A stretch of 64,000 bases of DNA from Pyrus communis. Lineage: Eukaryota > Streptophyta > Magnoliopsida > Rosales > Rosaceae. This document shows positions 33,826 through 44,514 of this stretch, piece after piece. The notes beneath the pieces are model-generated. The model did not search any database. It saw only the letters and a program-made list of their open reading frames with translations, and was not told where the DNA came from. A program made the translations under genes and the position numbers. The stretch lies in the NCBI RefSeq assembly GCF_963583255.1, contig NC_084818.1, positions 11,348,222 to 11,412,221 on the forward strand, read 5' to 3'. How positions within the stretch are numbered: position 1 is the stretch's first letter; each line of letters starts with the position of its first letter.

Positions 33826-36059
33826 CACATTCAAGGACTTGAAGAAGTAACCGACATCACCTCCATACTATCCAAACCGAAAGTAGATGAGGACTTATTC
33901 ACATGTTTGACAGTATCTGAAGCAGTAATAAGCTCTACCATCATACGAGAAGAGTTGGGGGCCCGACTACCTGTATTCCACAATTCAGAAGCTCTCCTCG
34001 ATGTTATCAGAAATTCAAAAGTTAACTTTGGCGATAGTTGTTGCAACCTAAAAACTCAAGTTTTACTTTTAAATGCACGCAGTCATCCTCATGACGCATT
34101 ATTCCACCCAATCCAGACGCGCAACGATAAAGGCGTAGACCTTGGCGGATGCAAAGTTTTCTGACGAACGCAACAACTCGGCCCAAAAAACATGCCAAGG
34201 GCAGACGAACACTGGAAGGACATACTCGGAAGTAAGTTTTGTCCTCGTCATCCCAAAAGATTCTACATAGGAGCAACATGTACCGGCAGTTGAGCACTAC
34301 CTCCTGCTACGCGTCACACATCCCTAGCTAACCACTGATCCATAATTTAGCTCTAAAATGGTCCAATATCGGCAGTTGAGCATTTTCTGCTACGTGTAAC
34401 ATGGTCCTAGCTCCACAACTCCCTACTATGCATTCACAGCGCAATAAAACGGCCCAACGACGCCCCAAAGGTAGCCGAGCACGCCCTAGTCGTGCCTACT
34501 CTACCCAATGGAGACTTCTGGAATTTGCATATTGACGGCTCATCCAACTAGAAAGGTTTGAGAGCAAGCGTAGTCCTTGTCAAAAGACTTAACGGCAGAC
34601 AACGCTCACATGAATGCACTAGCCGGCTTAGGCTCTGCCCTCGACCACTAACTCAAACATTTTATCTCAGATGAATATCTATACAAGCCAAGCATAGAGG
34701 CGAAGCCAGCAGCCGAGGTGTCACAGATTAATACAACTCCAAACTGGTAAGATTCCTTTGTAGACTACCTGGTCAATGACACATTCCTCACGAAAAGATT
34801 GGAGTCTAGGAAGCTCCAAATCAAGGCAGCATGCTACCACATGTGGAACGACATTCTCATCCAAAAATCCTACACCAGACCATATCTCCGTTGTGTAGCG
34901 CATCTCGATGACTTGAAGGTTCTAAGCTCAATCCACGAAGGCATTTGTGGAAATCACTCCGAAAGTCGATCCTTAGCACAGAAGGCTCTTAACGCTGGCT
35001 ACTATTGACCTACCATGCACCAAGATACTAAGGAGTTAGTACAAAAGTGCGATCGCTTAAAAGTGCGATCGCTGCCAACGTTACAAGCTAATACCAGCAC
35101 TGTCTGCCAGCGAGCGACACCTGCATACGAGTCCTTGGTCGTTCATGTAGTGAGCAATCAACCAGGTAGGACTTATACCCCCTCCTACTGGGGGCAGAGG
35201 CATGATGATCATGGCAATCGACTACTTCACCAAATGGGTAGAAGCAGTGCCCAAGATGACCAAGACTAAAACAGATATAGAGCACTTCATATGGAGGAAC
35301 ATCATTTGCCGATTTGGCATCCCTTAGTCCATTGTCACAGACAACGGCCCACAATTCGTGGGCAAAGATATGGCGAAGTTCTTCCAAAAGTATGGCATTA
35401 AGCAGCACATGTCCATGCCGAGATATCCTCAAGGCAATAGGCGGGCCGAAGCATCCAACAAGATGATCCTCAACTGCCTCAAGAAATCCCTCACCAACAA
35501 GAAGGGAAAATGGCTAGACGAACTCCCCGAATGTCTATGGGCATATCGCACCACCAAAAGACGAGCAACCGATGAGATTCTTTTCTCTTTGGCATTTGGC
35601 TTAGAAGCAATCATTCATCCCAATGTCATCAAGCCAAGTATCATCGCTCTACTACCAAACATTGAGCAAAACAGTAAGGAGATGGCCACAAGCTTAGATC
35701 TGGCAGAGGAGAAGCACGAGTAGACCATCACCCACATCGCAACCTATCAGCAGCAGCTCCTTTCCAGCTACAACAAAAAGGCCAAGATCCGGCAGTTCTA
35801 GCCCGAAGATCTATTCCTAAGAAAAACCTTCATCACTGTTTACAGAGAAGGCTCCAAAAAGATGAATCTCATATGGGAAGGTCTGTACAAGATCAGCAGA
35901 GTAGGCGGCAAGAGTAATTACACCCTTGCCACCATGAAACAACAAAAAGATCGAAAAGCAGTGAAGCGCCTACAATCTGAGGAAGTACTATGTGTGACCA
36001 CCCACTACATCAAAGCCCGAAGACTCAAGCAGCTCGATGGGCACCACCTCACAAGCTGA
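33826..36059 (+). pseudogene. gypsy pol remnant: RNase H and integrase, reverse transcriptase missing
   Basis: Gag passes directly into TFKDLKK and SPP-type sequence and then the RT-linked RNase H (LSKPKVDEDLF, LTVSEAVISSTIIREE). The protease and the catalytic RT (no YVDD-like motif) are gone. A second RNase H start, FWNLHIDGSS, is near 34513. The integrase has the H2C2 zinc region (IHEGICGNHSESRSLAQKAL, then C..C), and a DDE core: AIDYFTKWVEAV, VTDNGPQFVGK and QGNRRAEASNK at 35220-35480, then LPECLWAYRTTKR. Stops and frameshifts throughout. Confidence 0.8.
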
Positions 36060-37610
36060 GGACTATCCAGTTGTTATGCAATTCCTACCTTACAGCTAAG
36101 TTCTCATTCGTTTCACTCGTTTTTCAATGAGGAATTCAGAAGTAATCATAACTTGGCTCGGCTACATGCTTACAACAACTGATCACTCATGCACTTCAAA
36201 AGAAGACCGCGCTTTTCTTAGGGAATCATCGCAGGAATTGCGCCCCTCAAGGAACCAACCATGCTCTCCAGTGCGAAAGGGTAAACCAATTCCCCGACAC
36301 CCATATGGATCAGCTCTCCAAGACGAGAGGATAAACTCTATACTCCAAATATCCAGACGTGGATGAGCCTGGCTGCCCTAGTATAACTAGATGTACGATG
36401 GTTTGCGCTGAGATTCCTAGAAGTAGCCACAATGATCTTTTTCAAGGCTTAGCTAACTGAAGGATTTTGGGTCTATTGGCTTAATCCGTGGGGAATCGGG
36501 CCCTAGAGATGGAGGGGGCACATTACGCAGTACATCCGATAGACGGTTGCCCTGGAACCTTAAAGCTACTACCAAATGCACTAAGGTAACCTACCGTTTC
36601 CAGAAGATTGCCTACGGCTTATCCTTTGAGCAGTAAAGCCACACTAGACTTATACAACCATACATTTTTGTGAAAGGTTAAACAAGCTAGCGTGCATATA
36701 CGAAGCTTTATCCACTATCGACATGCTACGTAGTCGATAAGCTTTACCTTTGCCAAGTGCGAAACAACTTACACCAAGTCCTAAAATGTTGTGATACTTG
36801 CTACGCAACCTACGAAATTGGAGAAAGCCAAGGTTAACAGCCTAGTGGTTATGCGGGCTTGTCTGCTTCTATAAGTAAGGCATCCGGCTACCAACCCTAT
36901 GGCTAACAACTTTGCAAAGTTCTACACCAACACCTACAGCTGCATAGGCTACGCAAGCCTATCTACTTATAGAAAAGTAGCACGCATGCCACTGGTCTAT
37001 AAAGTTTAAAGGTTAGGGCATGAACAAAAGAAGCGAATATAAAGAAAAGCGAAGGAAGCATGTTTATAAACAACTACCAAATGCCGAATGAGTTCAAGAA
37101 AAACAAGAGCTACAAGGAAAAACAAAGAAAATCCTAAAGGCTACCTAGAAGACTACACTTCAGCAGCTTGGACATCCCACGACTACTCGGTTGCCACACC
37201 TTTAGCAACCGCGACGCTTTTAGTAGTGGCATCATCCAGCACTTCACCCCCGGCTGCCCTAGCCTGGGCATTAACTTCTTTAACTAATTCACCAATGGAA
37301 GCCTCAAAAGTAAAAGCAAGTAAGTCTTCCGGAGAAATAGAGAAGGTCTTGAAACCTCGAGCCAATCCTTCTCATCCTTCAGCTGCTCATTCTCCTCGAG
37401 CAGACTAACACGGATGCGCTGCAGCACATCCACTTCATTCTTCAGACTTTCGTTGATCTTCAGTACACCTTAAAGTTCCAACACTTGGGGTTAAAGCCTA
37501 TCGACGATTCTCTTGAAGTGGATCACTTGATTATAAGCAGCAATCAACTCTTAATCATTTGCATAAGTAGCGAAACGAAGCTTAGAAACTGCAAACTCAA
37601 GATCTTGAAT

Positions 37611-38502
37611 CTAAGGTATGTAACATCCAATCTCCTTCTCTGCACTTTCATACTTAACTTGGATCGCGTCAAGCCTAGTCTTTAAGTCAACGATCTCTTG
37701 GCAAGTGGTCTTAAGCTGTAGAGAAGTAAGGGCAAAAATATTAGACCCCTTCAAAGCAACAGGCTCAGAATCCAACCTCTTGATCTCCTCGGCCGAGGAA
37801 TAAGCTTCAACTACCATAGTCTTCACCACCTCATTGGTAGCTTTGCTATATATGCATCATAGCAAGCAGAGCAATCCTTCTATATTGGGTCATATGCTTC
37901 ACAAAGGAACTTGGGCAAACAAACCTTTCTAACGCCATCAACAAACTTGGCACAAACATCCATGTCTTCAAGCAGATCTAGTTTCAAGAATACACAGATC
38001 TTAGCAGCCTCCCCAGAAGTAGACTTGGTATATTTCTCATAACTGCCTACGCAAGCATTCTCCTCCTTCCTAGCAGGCGAATCAGTCTCAGTAGCAGAGA
38101 GAATGGGCCTTAGCGCCACTTTAACAGCAAAATCCACCTTATTGCTCTTCATAATAGCAAATTTTTCTGAATGAGAACCGGACTTAGCTCCCAACGGACG
38201 TCGTGGCATAGACTTCGGCACTGGGGGCATGACAATACCTCTACACTAAGCAATACTATCAGCAATCGAACTAGCCTTCTTGATATAGCAGGCGCCACAA
38301 GCTTAGATCTTGCAGCCTTATTTTTCTTCCCATTGGAAGAAGTCATGTCAATCACAGACCTCTCAACAGCAGGTGAACCTTCACAAGCAGTGGAGGAAAT
38401 CTTTGGTTTTTTCTTAACCAGCATCTCTTGAGCAGACGGGGAAGATCTCTTTTTTCCACCTTTATTCACAATAGGCTCCACGACAGCGATCATACAAGCC
38501 AA
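37611..38502 (-). pseudogene. Antisense open region in the 3' part of the gypsy element
   Basis: Three overlapping minus-strand frames (38502-38149, 38230-37880, 37829-37611) appear to be one broken protein: a basic N-terminal part (KKPKISSTACEGSP, SSNGKKNKAARSK), a middle with PMPRRPLGAKSGSHSEK, and a coiled-coil-like end (LQLKTTCQEIVDLKTRLDAIQ, KYESAEKEIG). Plant Tat-lineage elements often carry an extra, sometimes antisense, ORF between integrase and the 3' LTR; position and strand fit. The protein has no known function. Confidence 0.55.
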
Positions 38503-39343
38503 AGTATCCGCCTTGATTTTTTTACCTTCTTTCTTAAGAACAACTCACATTTCTCCCAGCGAAGAGAACCAAGTAACCAACGTTATTCACGGTACTCAAC
38601 AAGGAAACTTAACCCATAGGCTTTTTCCTCATTTTTTTTCTCCTAGACCAACAGGTAGAAAGCATGCATGCCCAACATTCTAGCAGCCTATGAGGCCCTC
38701 GACCTCCTCATCTTTCTCAATTGCCAGCCTGGCCCCCGTCAAGTCCAAGAGCCCAAGGGACATAAGCCATGCGACTCGCCTAGCACTATGCCCCAGCGCC
38801 TCAATCCGTGGCTTCAGCCGCACAAGCTGCCCTTAGCTCTAGCCAATTTGAGTAGCGTAAGTAGTGGTCCCTGCCACAACACCTTCTGGCCCCATGCCGA
38901 GCCGACTCCTGACCCCTGCCAGCCGACGTGCCGCACCACCCTAACGGCTGCCCCGTGACAGCACTATCCAAGAAGAAGACAAGGAAAATTAATTTTTCTT
39001 ACCTCGGTGCAGCGCAGAGAAGACAAAGAAAGCAACGGAAAACGATCTTTTGCATGGGCAAAATGTAGAAGATTGCTAGAGGAGGGGGGAACAAATATCC
39101 TTTAAGCTATCTCTCTTTTGTAGGGTAGAATAAATCGCTCTCCAAAGTTGATTTAATAACCCACTTAAGGTGGACTTAAATAGGCTTTGAGAGAAATTTA
39201 TTTCCCTTTTCTACAAGGATCGAATTTCCTATTAAAGAGGGAATCTACATCAAAATAAGAAGCAGTCCTAAGTTTCCTAAAGCAGGAAGATCTCTAAACC
39301 TGCTGCCCTTTCCTGCGAGCAGCCCAACAAGTGTGGGGGAATT

Positions 39344-39970
39344 TGTGGAGCCAAAAATAATCACAAGGCGACACGTGGATTTTTGGATATAAGAAGACAA
39401 AAATGCCCTTGAGGCATACCGGGATTCCTATGCACGAGCAACGGGCAATCATCCCTCAACCAAGTCAAAAGTGTCCAAAATAGGTAACAATTCAAAATTT
39501 ATTTCATCCATTCTCATCCAATATTCTCCACAAGGTAACTCCCAAAATCTTTCCTTTTTATTATATTGATTAGTTAATCAATTAGGTAATTATTCTATTA
39601 ATTAGTTAATTGATTAGGTAATTATTCTATAACTCTCAAATTAACATAAATCAAGAATCTAGCCCACAAACAAGGCTAGGTGGCCGGTCCTTTCTCACCC
39701 CAGGAGGCCGGCCACTCTCCTATTTAAACCTCATTATTTTCCTCAAAGTTCACTTCCAATTCTCTTGCTAAAATTCTCTAAATTCTTCAAACACTTTTCC
39801 CTCAAAATTCTAACTTTGGTATCGGAGGTTTTTCGGCCAATTCCCCCTCCCCCCCCCCCCCCCCGAAATTTATCGTGGACGCACGAGGCTCTTGGCCTTG
39901 ACCAAATGTGTTATTTATTTTGTAGGTGCAATTTTGTCCAAGAACAAGAAGGAAGAAATTTGCATCCACA
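39344..39970 (+). repeat. 3' LTR of the gypsy element
   Basis: 627 bp, TGTGGAGCC..TTGCATCCACA. It includes paired ATTAGTTAATCAATTAGGTAATTATTC words, GGCTAGGTGGCCGGTCC, GGAGGCCGGCCACTCTCCTATTTAAACC (TATTTAAA as possible TATA box at 39719-39726) and a C homopolymer of about 17 at 39848-39864. Confidence 0.9.
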
Positions 39971-39975
39971 ACTAT

Positions 39976-42249
39976 CATTTATGAATGATTATTGAAACTA
40001 CAAAATTATAATTTACAATTGCAAAACATTGTGTATTGTAAATTGAGATGTTAAATATTATTGTGGAGCAATATTGCAATACACAATGACTAATGTAAAG
40101 TACTGCAATACAAAATTATACTAAGAATTAGATTTCTAAGACTTCGATTATGGGTCAACATTCACGGCGAAGAAATGTCTCCATGTTCCCATCACAACGT
40201 TCCCATCACAACCCTCTCCATCTAAGTGTTATAATCAATTCATGAAGGCTATGAAGAACGCATTAATTAAGGAAAAATGATTGCAATGTGCATAAGGGCT
40301 GTTATTTTCAAGATTTTGTCCGTCAAGCCTAATTTAGAAGAAAAAAAAAAATTAAACAAAATAAAAGGAAATAAATAAAACAAAATAAAATAAATACCAG
40401 ACAAATCATCATCTCGTTTTTTGTCCCAGAAAATCAGTACATTAGCATTCCCTGCAAAATCTCAAAATCAGAAAACCAGTATATCGTACCACACCCTAAT
40501 TTTCCAGTCAAAGGAAAATTAATACAACCTCTGTAAAACATAATCAGAAAATATGAAAATCAGAAGAAAAAAAAATTACAGACAATAAATATGAAAAAAA
40601 GTAGATAGTAATTAATAAACGAATTCGTAAAATTACAAAAGACATCTGAGATAGGGAATTTGAATAAATAATTCAAATAAAATGAAGAAAAGTAAAATCC
40701 AAAAATTTGAAGCAAATGTTTACATGCTACCTGATGTGATAAGAAATCGATTGAGATCAACCTCGAGGCCAGAGGTTGCCAGAATCGTCGAAATCATTGT
40801 CGTCCGCCATTGTGACCTAGTAGTCACAGAGGAAAGAACGGGTGGGAAGAGAGAAGGGAAGGAGAAGAGCGGGGAGTCGAAGTCGCAGTCGGGGATGAGT
40901 GATAAGGAAGAAAGAAAAATAAATAAAGTGTATATATATTTTCTGAGACAATGGCAGAAGAAGTAATAACACAAACTTGGCAAGGCCAAAACGGGAAGCA
41001 CACTGAAATCCAATGCAAAACTGTGAATAATTCAAAATCAGCTAATTGATGAATAGTGCAATTTCATCCCCAACTTTAGATTATAGTAATGGTCGGCCCA
41101 TAAAGAAAACACATATGTTGAATTAAACTTTTGGATTATATTCGTACAATGTACAATGGTGCAGTCATATTCACCGTCTAACAACTTAACTTACGCAATT
41201 ATCAAGTAAAAGTCACCAATTGGATTTCTAAGAACTAGTTATATATAGTCAACATGGTTTTGAACAAACATGCTTCTTTTTTCTATAAGAATTTATACTT
41301 TTTTCTATAAAGTGGAAACCATATAAATGTCATATAATGAACTTTAAACAAGAAAAGTGTTTCAGGCTTTATACAATTCAGCCTTCGAAAATGTGAAAAG
41401 AAAACGTTGGATTAATATTGTTTTTTTAAGACAATTTGGCGTTTATGCTGTAAATATGTGAATCATAATTGTTGATTATGTGCATGTAGTTATATCTACA
41501 TGTGCGGCCATCTTTATTATGTAGCAACATCGCTTACATGCTTGTATGGCTACAAGTTATCATTAGTTGGATTTGCCTAATCCTTCTAATTTCGTTTTTT
41601 TTTTTTTTTCCGTTTTGGTAAAATATCTCTAATAAAAAATGATTTACACAGAAGAAATGAGTAGCTCTAGAAAATACCCGCAAATATGTTGATCTTATTC
41701 CCCTCTTACCTTTTTCGTTACTATTCCGATCTTACCCTCATAAAAAAAATTAAAAAAAATAAAAAATAAAAACATGCCTAACCACCCGTCGTATTCACCA
41801 ACATTTAATTCTTCTAATATATCTTTATTTTTATTTATAAAAAAGATCTCTAAAAATGATTTACACATAAAAAAGAGGTAACTTGACCATTTATTGTTAA
41901 TCTTATAATAGTGGTATCATGTTGGGATTTTAAAGATAGCCGAACTAGAATATCGGTTTTGCTTCTTTTGAAGACAACTACAAAGGACAATTGTGAAAAA
42001 TACATGCAAGCATTTGAATCTCACTTTATCACAAGTAATCCTCCTCATAGAGCCCCTCCAGCTAAAATGTGAGCATCTTGTCCCTATATTCGAAAAAAAA
42101 AAAAAAAAAAAAAAAGATTCAATGGTAGCTCTATTTTGACTCATTATAGTAAAAATTATTGACATATTATTTTCCTCTCAAAGAGGTCTCTCATTTATGA
42201 TTGTGTTTGTATGAATCACTCGCTTGCAAGTTTATGATTGAGCAACATG
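39976..42249. other. Intergenic, no firm gene; possible short minus-strand exons at 40.4-40.8 kb
   Basis: Mostly AT-rich. On the minus strand around 40.73-40.95 kb there is a GC-richer leader-like stretch with ATG 40797 reading MISTILATSGLEVDLNRFLITS to a donor G|GTAGCA, and near 40.45 kb an acceptor GCAG|GGAATGC with an open NANVLIFWDKKRDDDLS before another GT. The two join in frame, but no family is recognised. A poly-A run of 22 at 42094-42115 precedes the CACTA element. Confidence 0.3.
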
Positions 42250-42289
42250 CACTATTACAATATAGGCTATCACTGGCGAAGCAAAAAGC

Positions 42290-42700
42290 GACAAGAAATC
42301 CAATTTTTGTCGGAACTATGGCAAAAATCCGACATAAAACAATGTAATGTCGGATTATAATAGCGACGCTAATGCTACCGTCACAAAAGGGCTTCAATGT
42401 TGGTTTGTTCGCTTAATCCGCCACTACACAACGTCGGTTAAAAGCGACACTAATGTTGACGTCGGTTTAAAGCGCATATACTTCAACATTGCATCAGTTT
42501 AAAGCGACGCATACTTCAACATTACGTCGGTTTAAAGCGACGTGTACTAGTAATTCAACTATAAAATATTCAACCTACTGTCGGTTTTAACCAACATCGT
42601 GATAAAATTAAACAAATAAAATATCCCTTAACCGACGTCAGATAACAATTAAATACATAAAATATGCAAACTAGTAACGGTTTTAACCGACACCACCTTT
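42290..42700. repeat. Left subterminal repeats of the CACTA element
   Basis: About ten copies in both orientations of a 10-16 bp word, GTCGGTTTAAAGCGACG, CGTCGGTTAAAAGCGACAC, CGGTTTTAACCGAC. These would be expected to bind the element's TNPA-like protein (family knowledge). Related words recur at 44250-44390 and at the right end. Confidence 0.75.
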
Positions 42701-44514
42701 GTTAATAGTAATAAAAATATTTGGAAATATGTCTCTGCATTCGTTTTCAATTAATTGTACCTAAAAAAAATTATATAACCAAAATAATAAATTTCAATTA
42801 ATTTATTCAAGAATTCAACTGAGGTCTTTGGGTGTAGAATTTCTTGTTAAATGCATTCTATTTCATATAAACAAGTAAGTACAAAGCTATTAGAGAACCG
42901 GTTACAAGATGAAGATAAAAAAAACTAACAATTACATATAATACTAATCAGAGCTCCATGCTTGCATATAATACTAGTAGCTGCCATTATGCGTTCCCGT
43001 GCTTGCCTTTGTCGAAGACCACAGATTCTGTAGCTCCATGTTGCCATATATAATACCAGTAGGTCCATGCAACCATGATTGCCATCAGATCAGTGTTCCA
43101 ATACTTTACTACTTCAACATTAGGGCTCTAATCTCTATAGATTAAATTCAGGTTTTAAAAAAATTATGGATCTGAAATTTCCAGTGTCCTTGCTCTTCAG
43201 ATCCAAAATGAACATGCATGAATTTTTATATGGATTTTCGAACTATTGATCTTACTGAACAAGAACATAAAAGAGGAGCTCAGTGGAGATTATAGCTTTA
43301 GTGAGTCATGCATTAGACTGCTTAGCATTCACATATTAATAGCTACATGGAAGGTTATAAATACATCAAGAGTTCCACTTATTCTTCCTACCTTTTCACC
43401 ACGAAATCATCCAATTAGAATAGATTTTGTTGTTATACCTTTAAATGACAGATCTAGAACGGAGACAATTCTCTGGTGGTTTTTCCTTGAGATGCGATTT
43501 GGGGCTGTACCAGTGGTTGCATCGTCTTTTTTTTTTTTTTTTTTTTTTTTTGGTACAGATCTCGGGTCCCTGCAAAAGAAACAACACAAGCATGAGGAGT
43601 TGAAGATTTTTTTCTTGTATGGTATATTTCAATCCATGAACCTGAGTGCATGAATCGGCAAAGGAAGGTGAGAAGTTTACCTGAGTGTGTTGGCACCAAG
43701 ATCGGTGTTGCTACCCTTCTGGTGATGCAATAAATCCATGGTTGCAAGGTCTTATGGGTTGATGATGGAAGATTAAGGTTTGGTTTGCAGAAAAGGAGGT
43801 TAGGGTTTGAGAAAATGTGGAGAGAGGAGCTGTAGTTTTAGGGTGTGCTTGGAAGAAGGGTGAGATAAATGAGGGATGTGAGCCTTTTGAAATAGGGAAA
43901 CTGATATCCTCTTTTTCGTTTAAAAAATGGAGGGGAAATATCCCGCCCAAAAGAGAAGAAGATGGAAGGATGGGAAATGGAGAAGTCGAGGAAAAAGAGA
44001 GAGAATAGGAATGAGAGAGAGAAGGATGAAAGAAGCTTGAGTGTGGGTACAGAGAGAGACATTATGGAGACAGAAAAGAGGGGGTGAAGAAGAACCAGTT
44101 AAAAAAAAAAATGTGAGAGAAATGAGGCATGTGTGTAAGAGAGAGATAAAGAACCCATGTGAGGAACCGACCAAAAAGAAAGAAAATAAAAATGATGTGA
44201 CACTGATGTGACACTGACGTGAGGTCTGACATTCTTTATTGGAAATCACAGCGTCGGTTTAAATTAATGTTAGTGTCGGTCTAAACCGACACTAACTTCT
44301 GACACACTTTTTAAAATTCACGTAGCGTCGGTTTAATGAAACTCGCGTCAAATTAAAAGATGATAGCGTCGCTTAAAACCGACACCAACATTTTAAGATT
44401 TTAATAAATAAAATACTTAATAAAAAACAGAAATATAATTTTATTATAAAATATCATCACATTTTAATTGAAACATAGTCTAATTAATACTTAAAATACA
44501 TAAAATTAATTAAT

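Larger units (their letters stand above)
31428..39970 (+). mobile_element. Ty3/gypsy LTR retrotransposon, decayed, TSD ACTAT
   Basis: LTRs at 31428-31791 and 39344-39970 begin TGTGGAGYCAAAAATAATC and end TTGCATCCACA; the flanks are a perfect 5-bp target duplication ACTAT (31423-31427 and 39971-39975). After the 5' LTR comes ATTGGTGTTTTCATTGAGAG, a typical plant gypsy primer-binding region, and before the 3' LTR a purine tract (GTGTGGGGGAATT). The interior holds gag, an RNase H and integrase remnant, and an antisense open region. The gene order (RNase H before integrase) and sequence identify Ty3/gypsy; lack of a chromodomain after integrase and the long 3' region with antisense reading point to the Tat side of the family (inference). 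Frameshifts, stops and loss of reverse transcriptase make it non-autonomous. Confidence 0.93.

Noticed and set aside
43246..44249. Protein-coding gene inside the CACTA element
   Set aside because: Frames on both strands overlap low-complexity T- or GA-rich DNA and show no transposase or other domain.
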